Shown in pieces: positions 1-12,313 of a stretch of 64,000 nt of DNA. Each line of letters opens with the position of its first letter. Positions within the stretch are counted from its first letter, which is position 1. A model generated the notes under the pieces. It was not told the DNA's origin, searched no databases, and saw nothing but the letters and a program-made list of their open reading frames with translations. The DNA is from Branchiostoma belcheri (Eukaryota; Chordata; Leptocardii; Amphioxiformes; Branchiostomatidae). The position numbers and the translations under genes are program-made. Location of the stretch: NCBI RefSeq assembly GCF_001625305.1, contig NW_017802379.1:3682223-3746222 (forward strand). Direction: 5' to 3'.

Positions 1-365
1 CCCCAATAGACTACGGAAAGGCTACAATAAACGCATGCTTTCCGTGCAGGTTCCGACGTAAAATGTATGACGTAAAGAAATGTTAAAGGTACCCAAAAGA
101 TTACGGAAAGGCCAGAATAAACACATGCTTTTCGTGAAGGATTCGTGGTAAAGGGCACGGAAAGATTTGCTTAACTACGCCTTTAAGCATCTGAAAGTCG
201 CGGAAAGGCACCGTGAAAGTGGGAAAATAAATGCCCTTTCCGAACTTCCGGAAAGTCCACGTTAAGGCAATCTTTACGTTCGCGTTTAGGGGTCGTAAAG
301 GTGCGGAAAGTGGGAAGAAACGCGGCCTTTACGCTGTGTTTAAGCGTGCTTAAATATCACTTTTC
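1..365. repeat. degenerate repeat rich in GGAAAG / CTTTCC
   Basis: Bases 1-91 and 92-180 are two diverged copies of a unit of about 90 bp, sharing CGGAAAGGC, then AATAAAC, then CATGCTTT, then CGTG. Further GGAAAG and TAAAG words, often as inverted pairs (GGAAAG with CTTTCC), continue to about 350. The block may extend beyond the left edge of the window. No family identity is claimed. Confidence 0.5.
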
Positions 366-3300
366 GTGCCGTGTAGTGACGATAGTGAAGAAGTAAAAAT
401 TCTCATGGGATTTCTCTATATCCTAGTTTGATAAACTACATCAATAACGGAGAGAGTTGGAAATGATAAATGTAAGAGTATGATGTTGTATGAAGAATAT
501 GAAAGTTGCGTTTTCTGACATACGCTGTTGGCATTCCCTTGAATCAGCATTCTGTATAAGTCTCTTGTGGTCTGCCTCTACAACTTGATGACGTCAAGAC
601 AATACCACAGTGTATGTGGCTGCAATTTCGGTTGCAGCTGATACGGAACACATTACAGTGGCTTTCGTGTATTGGGCGTAACTAACTACCCAAGGCAACT
701 CTCCCCCGTAACTTCTTTGAATGTTTTACGAGTTTATTGAAGGTCAGGGTGTCCTCGCCTGGTACCATAATAGTCTCCTCATCTTAAGAGAAATAACCTG
801 TCTTATTGCATGCAATCAAAACATATCCAAAGGCAAAGAACCGAATTGCTTGGCCACGGGCTATGTTGCCGAAGAACGTATTTCCAATAAAGTATATATT
901 TGTCTGTTACAGACTAACAAATTGTTGCGATATGAGTTCGTAGGAGAACGTATTATTCCCAATAGATAAACTACATGCAAAAGATTTTAGAAATGCATTT
1001 GTACTGCAGAGCAGTTATGTTTTTACAAAAAGTGGGTACACAAACGATACAATACTGCTCATTATCATTATATGTATATGTCCATAGTTATGATTTGGTG
1101 CAAAATATGAAACGCTAGCTGTCTAGTCGCATATCATTGATGACACCCTGCTGCACTGTCAAATTTCTTTTTGTTGAATGACTATTGAGCTACAACTGTC
1201 TTCTGATAATAACACCATGCTACTTCTAGTGGCGACGACGATTTTGATTAGAGAGGCATTCTTTCATTGATACTTGACACGATCGCAGCCAAACACTAGT
1301 CAAAGTTTTACTAACCTCCTAAAACTTTTATGCCTTAGCGTAAAACCACTTCCACTGAGACTATAATATCGCCAAAGGTGTGCTCCTGCTATTTCATCAA
1401 TCCATTTAAATTCATGCGGGTTCCGATATGCAACGACAAAAGGTATATTGTCATGCATAGGCACCGGGAGGCATGGGGGAATAAAGCCGTGATTTTGCCA
1501 TTCAAGGGCGCGTATATAAAATTGATGTATCCGTTAAGAGAAAAACAGTCACCAAGCACTAAAATAGAAAACTGCATACAATCTAGCTTTCATGTGTATC
1601 TCTTGATACCACCTGGCAATTATATCATAGAATTTAATACCGCACACACCCTCCATGTATCACTTTTAATGCATTTGTGGTTGTCTCTGAAGCTTAGTGG
1701 TGCATTTCATCACCATGTAGAGAAGGCATTGAAACTGTCAGGTATAGCTGGCTGTGGTCCAACATATCGGAATAATGGCAATAGCCAAGCCAACTGAGAA
1801 TTCGACCATTTCAATGAGATCACATATGATCATGGTGATCATATTCCCAATGATTGATTAGTGCTTTTTCATCTTCTTCTTCTGTTTGAATATATGGGCC
1901 CTTGGGAGATACGTTCGAAAGCAATACAGCTTCAAGCCAATATCTTCTAGCAAGATGAGTATAAACTTGTAGGCTGAATTATTAGCTGAAACTCGTGATT
2001 TTGCGTTTTCATACACTTAATAAGAGTCAGACATAACTCAAACGGCAGGGACTAATGGCCTAACACTAGTTTTTCCACCAAAGTGGTAAACTTGCTTCGG
2101 GGGGAAAACTTCAGAAATTCATTTTGTAGATGTCACATTAAAAGTCGTCGGTCCTTATGAAAGCAATTCTCTGTGGAAATCATTGGAGAAGAAAATGACA
2201 AGTTCGGAATATGATGTTCATCTCCTTGACGGATGTGTGTGTAGTGCTCCTTCGATTCCATTCGCTATAAGAAAGCGATATATATAATATTGAAAAATGT
2301 ATATAAAAAAGAATACGGGAGTTGAGAAATTTAACTTGCGGACTGCGATTTTGAACAAGATGTGATTATTATGTTAGGTATTTGGTAATATATTTTTGTA
2401 TTAATTTATTATAATTATCTATTTATTTATTGTGTTTCCGTGACCAACCCCCCCTCCCAACTGGACCTCTGGGAAAAATAAATGCTCCTCAAGATGTTTA
2501 TGGTTAGAAAATAAAGGCTCCCAAGAAACGTATGGTTAGTATGAGGCTAGTATGAGCTAGAAAACAAGAAGGGTGATATTGGATGTGCTCCCAGCTGCTA
2601 AAGTTGTGAAGTTCTGGACATGAATTACACCTTACACCGTCTGTGACCTACTATAGGTGTTATGACATACGTCTGAGATAGCTCGGTAGCTCACGGTAAG
2701 TCGTCGCACACCGCGGTGGCAAATCCTTCCCCTATTTCAGAGGGCTTTGGGGGATTACAGAACGCTATCCAATGTACATTAGGAGCTTATGGTCCTTCCG
2801 CGGTCATACGTTGTGACCGGATTAAACCATGAATAGTCCCTGTGTGACCATATTTCTAAATTAAAAGTCCAAACAGGAAGACCCCTATTTTAAAGATGTA
2901 TTATGGCTTTTATTGATTTATTTGGTTTGAATACTCTTAGCAATAAATATAATGGATAAAATCAGCCGAATGAAGGTATCATAATGATCATTCACTAACG
3001 ATTGGGGGAGGGGAAAATTTAATTGAACCCTTTAAACAATTTATCGTGCCTGGGTCATGAGATGCCTGGTAAGAGGTGCCTGGTAAGATACATCATATGT
3101 AAAATGCATCTCAATAGCTGACCCAGCTTGCGCGGTATACTTCAAAGAAAAAAAAACTTTGATAGTCGAACTGGATAGGTTACTACATTAGTATTGTAGG
3201 TTTTAACAATTATTAGACAGTAAGAAAGAAAGAGAGTAATAGCCATCGGAATCTCTACCCTTACTTAGGCGTATAAATGAGATGGCCATGGTAGCAGCGT

Positions 3301-3629
3301 ACGGAAACCAAACTTTGGAATCAGGTCAAAGATCTGTGACCGCGGTGACATCAGGGCGGAGGCCATCATTCCTCTGATGACGGTTTTCGTGGCGCCTGAT
3401 ACAAGCAACACTAATGGCCAAACGTCTGGCGCGAAAGAGAGTATTTAAGGTGTGCTATTGACATAATTTCCCCCTGATGACTGCAATAACAAGATGGGGT
3501 GTGGAGTGATGAAGGAGACGATATTCAATAGTCACATTTTGTCTATAAACGATGGCCAGTGTCCCGCCTATAAAAGTGTTTTACACTCGGGAATATAAAT
3601 GTCACAAAGATCCATACCGAATGTATGGC
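366..3629. other. intergenic, no supported gene
   Basis: AT-rich sequence with scattered short open frames (for example 721-969 and 1378-1797) that show no recognisable protein motif and no splice-linked partner. I see no RNA gene or clear repeat boundary here. Confidence 0.6.
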
Positions 3630-3890
3630 TACCCGATGCCTGGGGTCGTCTGGCGTAACGGCAGAGTGCTCGACTCGGAACCAAGAGGTCCCGGGTTCGA
3701 GTCCTGACATGCCACCGATCTTGCGACCTTGGGAAAGGCACTTTACACAACTTTCCTCACTTGACTTATGTAAAAATGAGCCTTGTCCTGTATGTGTCCT
3801 CTGGTGGCTCCTTAAAATAAGTTGATAATACTTGAGTGTGCCGTCACCATGTCTAGTCATGAAATGTTGTAATGTAAAATAGAAAAAGAT
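3630..3890 (+). mobile_element. tRNA-derived SINE, plus-strand copy
   Basis: A tRNA-like head has an A-box-like TGGCGTAACGGCAGAG and a B-box GGTTCGAGTCC (about 3694-3704). The body reads CTTGGGAAAGGCACTTT and the tail ends near 3870 in a segment matching, inverted, the copy at 15575-15822. The order of head, body and tail, shared among four copies on both strands, supports a retroposed family rather than a functional tRNA. Confidence 0.8.
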
Positions 3891-3899
3891 GCACCACCT

Positions 3900-5595
3900 T
3901 ACTACCAATGCTCGAGCTCGGGACACGTATAACCTCCATAACGTCATACGAATAACAACATGGCTTAGGCAACGTACATCGATATAAGAACCGAGAGAAA
4001 TTTACCGCGCCATTTAATTCACGACTTCAATGATACGGCCATTAGAGATGTAGGTTTGCCCATATCACGCCAATATATCCCCATCTATCAGGAAGGCAAA
4101 CGCCTGGAAATTGCGTGGCCCTAAAATTGCCCCTTAAGCGCGTGTGTCGCAATTTTCAGGCGCCTGGTAAAAGCTTAACCAGATGTAATAAAAGTGGACA
4201 GTTCTGCCTTTCCTATGGGCATCACTCACGCACAGATGGAGTACTAAACACTTATTAAAGGGAAACAGACACGTAGAAAATGGATGTGTAAGACTGAAAT
4301 GTGCTTTTCGCAGATGAAATTGCCTGACCAAAAGCTGACGTTGCTATTTCGTCTTGAGCATGTGAGCTACAAATGCTATAATAACAATTTTATTGCCGAC
4401 ACTTTCCTCGCCCTCGGATAACTATAGCCAAGTAAAATGGAATGATATTGAATGTTTCAGTAACTATCTGCCTGAATCATAAGCTACGTAAATGAAAACA
4501 ATGAAAAGACCACTCGCACAGTAAAGAGAGAGAACTAGATAGCACAGTATCAAAGTAATTGGCAGAGGTCATCATTTCTTTCGAGACTGTTGGTAAAGTC
4601 GAATAGCACTTCTGTTACCCTACAGCTACTCAAAGTAATTGTAAAGGTTTTACAAACTATACCTATGGTGCGATTGGAAGTAAATACAAGCTAACACGTA
4701 CAACCCACAAACTTTGTAAATCACGAGTTTGCAGAAGAGAAGGCTTGAGAGACCTGACCCCTTTTACCAGTCAACCGTTGGATGTGTTGAAGACAGCTCA
4801 TTGGTTAAGAACAAAAAGAGAGCCTGGTTAGAGAAGGCTGACCTCTCACACTCGCTGTTCATGTGCAAATAAACAGTCATTATTTGTTCGGGAGTGCGAC
4901 GCTTGTCAGTGAACACAGCAAAAGTGAGCGTGATTTTTCACCCGGCAAAGGACAACTTGGCTAAGGAAACTATCCTCCAATTGTGCATCTTGGATGGAAA
5001 TAAGCAGGCTACTACTGCCAGTTTCAGATCTCTTCGAAAATGTGTACAGCCGTTTGTCCTATGAATGGGGTAGCCTCAGTCAACACTTTATTGACACAAT
5101 ACTACCAGGCGCTATTTTCCACCACGCTACCAGAACCCCACCTTGCTGTCTTAAGAATATATGTAGTAGTAAAGACTTGCAGTAAGATGTGCCTAAGACT
5201 ATAAGAAAGACGGATCTGCTGGCACTATCTTCATCGTAAGTCATGAAAATCCCCTCCACCGAGGGGTTTATGGTCTTACTGGTATGTGTGTGAACAACCA
5301 TTTATCAATAGTTATTATCTGTTTATACTGCGTTATGCAACAATTTTGATGTGTGGTACAAGCTTAGAAACAAAGATGAGAAATACGTCAGTTAAGAATG
5401 GGATTTGTAAGTGCTTGTTACAAAAATGTCAACGTTTACTTAACAGCTTTTGCTTCGTTGGAAGCCACTTTTCTAACTCTGATCTAACTCTTCAAAGTTT
5501 GTACGTAAGACGCCATAATCATCTAAGCTGCATTTCAGTGTAAACTGGGGTGGGTTGTCATGATTTTACACAGTTTCACCCTCCTACCCCCTCCC

Positions 5596-5596
<1 letters not shown>
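3900..5596. other. intergenic, no supported gene
   Basis: No protein motif, RNA gene or repeat with definable ends was found. Short open frames around 4994-5543 are not supported by composition or homology. Confidence 0.5.

Positions 5597-5661
<65 letters not shown>
5597..5661. repeat. (CA)n microsatellite
   Basis: About 30 CA dinucleotides with one AA interruption near the right end. The histidine/threonine-repeat frame running through it is a by-product of the repeat. Confidence 0.97.
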
Positions 5662-5666
<5 letters not shown>

Positions 5667-7640
5667 ATGAACCACTCTGCAAGGTCTCACTCAACTTTAC
5701 TCGTCTTACACCATCACAAACATCAAAAGGGTAATAAAGTACGACAGTAGCTCCAGTAACTCTTCAGACTTGCACTCTTTACTCTTCTCCTGTGAGCATT
5801 CAAACAACCCGTCCTCTCAGACGAGAGAGAGAGAGAGAGACGGCGTCTAAAAGCAATTCTCATGGGGTGTGACCTCTCTGACTACAGGTCCCAATCTCAG
5901 CAACAACTAACCAGGAGTGACGTCCTCGGTGACCAGGTAAATCTGCAGACTGCTCGGGTGAGAGACGGGTTTGATTGCAGCCCCGCTCTGGTTGTGGCAT
6001 GCGTCAGGCTTCTGTAACCGACACAGATCTTCGTCTAACTGCCGGTCAGAGGGCATCGACAAATTGGGCCGCTCCAAATTACCCCACCAGGTTTATAAGA
6101 ACCGATTGCCTGGTCAGAATCAGGTACTTTGACGAAGACAGTAGCACTGTTTACGGGTTTGCTTTATTTGTGGATCCTTTCTCCAGAAGCTAACTTTTCT
6201 ACAATAAATGAGCAGCATAAGGAACGGATTTTGCCCCTCCTGCAATGGTGTCATAGAAAGGTGACAGTACTATATCGATCTGACTGCTAACCATCATGTG
6301 TTCAGTAGGCATCAATCTGCACATATTTGCGTGACAAAGAGTGAGATATTGATGAACCAATCTGACGCGTGTATGTCCTGTTCATTACTACTATAGCTGA
6401 TCTAGAATTGCATAAAACTGCACATCTCCATAAATCAATATTTGTTGCCTTTAACAGGACATCTATGGCCAGAGTCTGTGCAAATTGATGGATATGGGTA
6501 ATATAGGGAAGAGGACGGGTCCTTGACCCTTCATTTGCTTTTATCACACAAATATATTGGAGAATTGTACACACAACTAACTACTACACAAGTACAGTCA
6601 ATAGTTTGTGTGGCAGGAGTATAAAGTACGTAGGACAGGAGACGTTTTCAATGTTTTATCTTCCATGGCTTTTAAGTAAACGTCAATAGAATTGGAATCA
6701 GGCTTCTAGTAGATTTTACCCTCTGTCAAATGTCAAAGACGTCAACTGCAATCCTCAGAAGTACAATTTCCTATCTACAAAGAAAAATCTTACACTATAC
6801 TCAGCTATTTTACACTATCTAGTCAAACTACTATTACTCTTTACTCTACTATTATTCTCTAGTGTCATTCTCAAAATTTGGTCTTTCTAATCCCTCTTAT
6901 TGAGATAGATCACAGGTCTTAAGTCTTACTACTTTGCCGAGCCCTCATCCTTTGGGAGGAAGATGCCTCAGACGGATTCAGGGATTATCTATAATGAAAA
7001 CTTTAAGACGGTGTTCGGGGATCTTGTTTGTACTCTTGTGATCTTTCCTTTCCGGTCTTTCTGAGTGCACTTCAGCCCGAACAGCCATACTGAATGATCT
7101 TACCAAAGCAATTTTCGTGGCAGGCCAATCCCTTTAGATGCATATCTGTAAGAGGCACTACGACCTATCACACTAAGAAGACGAAAGCCCTTGTCGACAA
7201 TCTGATAAGAGTGGTGATACAGTGGAGTTGAAGTATCATCTTCAGGCTCTATGGCCTGATGCCTACCAAGACTTCCTGTCTTTAAGTGCAGGGAATGTAA
7301 TCAGGGGAAAGTAATTTACACTCCGCACATTCTTGAAGTACATTCTCCTCATCAACTCAGCTATCTCGGTGAAGATGTTTCGTGGTTAAATGCATCACTT
7401 GAAACTCACATTTCACATACATGATCCTTAAGAGGCTGTAGTCTTTACTGTATGAGCAAAGTTAGTGGAATCATTGAATACTGAAGACTATCAACTCGCG
7501 ATCATAATGAATAATATGACAATAATTGTTTATTTGCAAAATCATGCCCGAAGGCTAATTGCGTGTACAGTCAATTATACAGAAACAGGAGACAGGTAAC
7601 AATCTGTCTGGAAAAACCTCTACTTCTACTACTACTCTAG
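5662..7640. other. intergenic, no supported gene
   Basis: Contains a short GA run at about 5823-5840. An open frame at 5975-6193 has a vague CUB-like stretch (PNYPTRF) but no partner exon. Nothing else could be supported. Confidence 0.5.
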
Positions 7641-7643
7641 CTA

Positions 7644-7960
7644 TTAAGGGGTTCGACTTCTTCTTTGAAGGCAGTGGATAATGAATAGTCCCACATTCTG
7701 CATAATTAGTGGGTTTTGTGATCTTAGTAGAAATGTAGTCTTTTGGTGATCTTCTAAATGACGAAATGATGGAGAGATTGTTGTAATTGTCTGAAATAAT
7801 CTGTTTCTTTCGGTCTCATAGTGAGGACACTGGCTAACAAAATGTGTTTCATTTTCCACTGCATTCATTGTACAATATTTACATAATCGAAGATTACGAT
7901 CGGAGCACTGTGTTCTTTGAGGTAATCTACTTTGAGAGCTGTTCGAGAGTTACGTAACGC
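7644..7960 (-). mobile_element. LINE fragment, C-terminal end of a reverse transcriptase ORF
   Basis: On the minus strand the frame reads a cysteine/histidine cluster (LCKYC, then ENETHFVSQCPHY, then ERNRLF). This is the typical C-terminal zinc-knuckle-like end of non-LTR retrotransposon polyproteins, placed after the reverse-transcriptase thumb. The open frame runs upstream of the first ATG to about 7950. Only this terminal piece remains, so it is a dead 5'-truncated copy. The clade cannot be fixed from so short a fragment. Confidence 0.75.
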
Positions 7961-8497
7961 AATCTATATTTTTAACCTATTATCACAAACAAGGGATTAG
8001 CACGCTTTTCTTTTATCTAGTCGGGAGAATTAGTCTGTCGTGTTGCATAGAGATGATAAATGAAATGGGATTGACACAGGCAAACCAAATTTGTCACTAG
8101 AAGTGCATCCTTTGTAGGCACAAGGACCAAATGTGTTTCCTTTTATCTTTTTAATTGTTACAAAATTGTGTTTTAAACAGTAGGCTTTGGTTCCAATTTA
8201 AAGTACCCGAGCATTTGAAACCAAACCCTGGACAACTTTGTGAACGACCAATCTCTTCTGCTCGACTGTCAAGTGCAACATCTAGGTCTATTCGTGTCAA
8301 CTGCGGAATACTCTTATCCAATAACAATTATTTTATTTTATTCACATGGATTTTTGAGCATTGGATAGGAAGCACTTGTTGTGCTTATGTAAATCCGTTG
8401 CTCATAAAACATAATACAAATGTAAACATAAAGATGACATAAAGTATAGCATTAACATAAAATGAAAGTGGCTGGCGCATCAATACCTAGCATAACA

Positions 8498-9600
8498 TTA
8501 TTGAGATTGGTCAAATCTTCCAGAGTGGTGGATATAGTTAAACACAATATCAAAGATACGGCAGTTGGTAGGGTAAGGGAGGCTTGGGCTACCTGTAAGA
8601 AGTAAAGTACATAATGTGGCGTCATTTACGTTGAGTGGGTCGGAAGGAAGTATGTTTTCAAGATGAAGGCAAGATATGGATAACAACATTTTGGTCCTTT
8701 CAGTATTATAACATTTGCAGTGTAATAAATAGTGTTCTGGTGTCTCATTTGGATGCCCACATTTGCACTCGGGACTACTGATACAGTGATGCTGGAATAG
8801 GTGGTAGTTCAGCTGGCTGAAACCAAGCCTGAGTCTGGTAAGGTGAGTCACATGGTGTCCGTGGCCGTGAGAGTAGTGGGGATGTCTGGGCATGCTATCA
8901 AAGCAAGACTCTAATTCATTTTTGAATGCACGAATGGATGGGGATTCTTTGGCGGTCTGGGGTAACTTGTTCCAAGAGAAAACAGCAGAAGGCAAGAAAG
9001 ATTTTTTGTACTTTTCAGTTCTGATGGTAAGAGGGAGATAATTCTGGTCAGTACGCAGGCCATAAGGGGTGGAATCACGGATAAGTGGGGGAACCAAGTC
9101 TTGTAGATATTTGGGAACTAAGCCATTGGCCATTTTATAAAAATGAACAAGTTTGAACTTTTCGCGTCTGTTGGCAAGTGTTTCCCAACCGACGTCACAT
9201 AGAATGCGGCGGTGATTCGTCCCTCTCATTGCGCCTGTGCAAGCCCGGGCAGCGGACACCTGGACTGACTCAAGGAGGTCTGAATCCTTCATAAGAACAC
9301 CACACCAGGCAACATTGGCGTACTCAAGTAAAGGACGTATCATGGCTTTGTACAAGATTTCAAGCGTTTTCCGTGGCACAAAATTTGATATTCTTGTCAA
9401 CAAGTTAACTCGCTTCATTGCTTTCGTCACCAGAGTTGACACGTGGAGTGACCATGATAAATTTGGAGTGAGATGTAAGCCAAGGTGCTGGTGGGAGGGG
9501 GTTTCAGTCAGCTGTACACCTCTAAAGTATAGTGGTGGGTGAAGAACCTTTCTTCTTTTAGAGGAAAAAGTCATCAGTTCAGTCCAATAACAATTGCTAC
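8498..9600 (-). mobile_element. 5'-truncated LINE with open reverse-transcriptase C-terminal region
   Basis: An uninterrupted minus-strand frame of about 365 codons encodes the part of a non-LTR reverse transcriptase that follows the catalytic YxDD box. A palm/thumb segment reads HPPLYFRGVQLTETPSHQHL, then LSWSLHV, then RPLLEYANVAWCG. The end carries a Cys/His cluster (CKCGHPNETPEHYLLHC). The catalytic motifs and endonuclease are missing, as expected for a 5'-truncated insertion ending near 9600. The lack of stops suggests a fairly young copy. The family looks CR1/Jockey-like, but the clade is an inference. Confidence 0.88.
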
Positions 9601-9794
9601 TTGTCGTCACCTCGAAGTCACGCTACGCATGTTCAGGTAACAAGGTCGTATGAGGCGAAGGTCTTCGGGTAAATACCTTAGATGTCAAAACCCAACACAG
9701 TTATCCAGAAGAGTAGAATCCACCCGGAGTTCTTTGCTGAATCCAGTGGCCATAGCGAAGCCACATTTCACAACGATACTTGAAAATACTTGTG

Positions 9795-10030
9795 CGGCGT
9801 TTGGTGGCGTAGTGGTAGAGCCGCTCGACTATGAAACGGTGAGACCCGGGTTCGATCCCGAGTTGTACCCGGGACATGTCTGGACATACGCCCCGACGTT
9901 GTGCCCTTGGGAAAGGTACTTTTCACGACTTTCCTCACTCCACCCAGGTGTGAATGGGTACCTAACTTCGGTTGGGGAAAGTCATATTGAGATCACCTTG
10001 TGGCGCCGAATGACAGCCGCAGCCTTGCTA
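9795..10030 (+). mobile_element. tRNA-derived SINE, related subfamily
   Basis: The tRNA-like head has an A-box region TGGCGTAGTGGTAGAGC and a B-box GGTTCGATCC (about 9849-9858). It is followed by CCTTGGGAAAGGTACTTTTC, closely similar to the body of the 3630-3890 element. The tail differs (TGAATGGGTACC), which suggests a second subfamily. Confidence 0.8.
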
Positions 10031-10034
10031 CATA

Positions 10035-10660
10035 TGTATCATGTGTATTATGTGATTGTTTGTGATTATTGATTGATTCTTATGTGATTGTAAACCGATT
10101 ATAATTCCTGCATCCATTCAGCTATAAATGGCAGCGATTGCACGGGTTTGTTATGTTTGACCAATAAACCATTAAAAGGCATCATGCTTCATCTTACTTT
10201 GTGATATGACTGCTTGATCTTACTGTATACCCTGAGGAACGTTCAGAAGCAAAGAGCTAAACGGATTTCCTGCGGCTCAGTCCCTACATTTTGTATGTTG
10301 GCTTTGCAAAGTCAAAGAAAAGCCACCATAAGCCGTCGTCCGTTAGTTGTAAATAATGGATTCGTCCACGGGCCCATCGATCACCACGAAAACGATCCGA
10401 GATGGCGTATTCCCTGCGGAGTGATATGTGATGGGGCAGCACTTTCCGCACTCCCCGTAGAGAGAAGGGGTTAGACAAAACATAGTCCCATCGCCACCAG
10501 GGTGGAATGCACAACGATACTGCCGCATTCCATACATTCATGATACGTCAAATGCAATTTGCTCAGTGGATTTGTTTGTGGGTTCCTTTGAACTAACGCT
10601 CGTCAAATAAGATATAAGGAGAGGAAAGTGTCATAAGAACAGTATGGTGATCATACAAAC
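10035..10660. other. intergenic, no supported gene
   Basis: Overlapping open frames on both strands around 10214-10541 show no recognisable domains. No RNA gene is visible. Confidence 0.5.
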
Positions 10661-10663
10661 CGA

Positions 10664-10775
10664 TCTGTATCTGTATCAGTATAGCCGGTATAACCGTCCT
10701 TCGGCGTAACACACCAGCTTTGCAGGCACGCGGCGCGGCGGCAACCAGCCATATCACACCGAACGACGATGATTG
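10664..10775. repeat. foldback repeat, copy 1
   Basis: Shares AGCCGGTAT, GTAACACA, CAGCTTTGCA and GGCACG with 26710-26805 in the same order and orientation. Both copies begin near CCTTC(G/A)G(C/T)GT and end in the inverse CACCGAA, so the unit can fold into one long imperfect hairpin. This resembles a small inverted-repeat element. No coding capacity. Confidence 0.7.
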
Positions 10776-10779
10776 GTAT

Positions 10780-11320
10780 AGTTTGAATTTGAAATTCAAA
10801 CTAGAACACTTTTGGTGCGGCGTAACACAGACTTTGCTGTGTTTAAAATTCACGTTAGGTTCACCGCACTTGAATATATACGCTTGAGTAGAAGCAATAA
10901 AGAAATCGGTCAAAATGAAGTTTTAATTTTTAAAGTCAAGTGCGAATGCCCTCACGCAACGAAATATCAAACGTGAGACCAGCGTTCTTGGAGCATTGCC
11001 AACGTGATTTTGGGGTCGATAAACATCTTGCAGTCGATCATGATCGAGTGATTTGGAAAGCTCATAAATCTGCCCAGTGAAGTTTACATCAAGTATGGAG
11101 TGACAAGCTTCGCGGTAGGAGCAGGGTTTTTGAGATTAAATAGGAACTTACTGTACTTTTGTGCACGTTTAAGGAGAGTATAGAAATACACATAAAACTA
11201 ATAATTGTCCAGACATTTGCTGGGAAATTGACGAAGCAAAAGATGAAACACAGTCATAATTTCTTCGGCCACCCAAACCTACAGATCTTTTACAGATTTG
11301 CAAACTTGTTTAAAGGGATA
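10780..11320. other. intergenic, no supported gene
   Basis: No coding signal, RNA gene or bounded repeat recognised. Confidence 0.5.
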
Positions 11321-11321
11321 G

Positions 11322-11432
11322 CAAAGTGCCTTTCCCAAGGACACAAGATCGGTGCCATGTCAGGATTCGAACCCGGGACCTCTTGATTCGGAGTCGAGCA
11401 CGCTGCCGCTTCGCCACACGACCCCGCAACTG
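11322..11432 (-). mobile_element. tRNA-derived SINE, minus-strand partial copy
   Basis: The reverse complement of GGATTCGAACC (about 11363-11373) gives a B-box. The flanking AAGTGCCTTTCCCAAGG and TTCGCCACACGACCCC match the SINE at 3630-3890 inverted. Only head and proximal body are present. Confidence 0.8.
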
Positions 11433-11859
11433 AGGTCTGAACTTTTAATGCATGATCTCATATGAAACTACCATGTGGACGTTCAGTCACGACTAGCCTT
11501 AGATGACCGCAATTTGGGACTCCCCTATTGTACCATTACCATCTCACCCACGTCAGACCCTTGTTACTTATCCAGCGAGAAGTCGTTGGCTGGAAAATTA
11601 TGATTGAGTGGGGAGACACTGTTAATTGATTGGAGTATACACTATGCGCACTCCACGAGGCCGAACTAGTCAGGCAATTACGGTATACAAATAATACATG
11701 GTAGGTTTCTACCCCACAGATCTGACCCTTTTCGACCTTATTTTATTAAGAAAAACGAAGTTCTTCTCTCGTGGATCTGCAAGAGGGATAGCGTGCTAAA
11801 CGTGAGCGCGAGAGAGAAAAAGACTTGAGCGGTAACAGGTCACTCTGAGCCCCCATGTA

Positions 11860-12313
11860 TAAGGCCACACTGATTTAGTTTTATGGATGACATCCACGCG
11901 CACATTGGTTTTCTCCTGTTCTAATAAACAACTTCGAGACCGAACCCTGGGCACCATCCTCCATAGCCCGTGGTACTTAGTTTTACTTTGGTCGAGCTCC
12001 CGCTCGAACCAGTCCAGAAAGCACTCGCCATCCCTCTCTGTCTATCATCAGGGACCGGCACTCCGCCACCTCAGTAAGGCCGGCATCAGATTTGAGGTTG
12101 TCAATGTAGTGTATCCTGGGTCTGCCACGGCTTCTTTGGCCTTTTGTAGGCTCCCAAAGGACAAGTTTGAAAGCTATCAGGATGTCCGTGGTAGCTAGCG
12201 ACAATATGGAGCCGGTGGAAACTACGTAGGACACCCAGGCCACTCTACTATCTCTAGAACTCAGTACGGTTGAGACTCATTTTTAAGTTTTAAATTAAGT
12301 CAGTGTGGCCTTA
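11860..12313. mobile_element. DNA-type element with terminal inverted repeats
   Basis: The ends are near-perfect inverted repeats (TAAGGCCACACTGATTTA at 11860, and its inverse TAAGTCAGTGTGGCCTTA at 12296-12313; one mismatch in 18). A TA dinucleotide at each end could be the target duplication. The element is 454 bp and encodes no transposase. It encloses a LINE remnant on the minus strand. An inverted partial match to its left subterminal region lies near 14233-14262. Confidence 0.75.
11983..12130 (-). mobile_element. LINE remnant, RTE-like C-terminal tail
   Basis: The minus-strand frame reads RGRPRIHYIDNLKSDAGL and then LMIDREGWR. This pattern closes many RTE-type non-LTR reverse-transcriptase proteins and parallels GRPPKRW, then DTGWSL, then KDRDAWR in the larger copy at 41905-42654. 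Only about 50 codons survive, inside the inverted-repeat element at 11860-12313. Confidence 0.7.

Noticed and set aside
3641..3713. tRNA gene
   Set aside because: A- and B-box are present but the cloverleaf stems do not close and the element has a SINE body and tail shared with other copies. The same holds for 9795, 11322, 15720 and 33001.
5975..6193. CUB-like exon (PNYPTRF)
   Set aside because: Only a few residues fit. No cysteine pattern, splice partner or neighbouring domain.
9650..10072. 140-codon plus-strand frame
   Set aside because: It runs through the tRNA-derived SINE and has no homology of its own.
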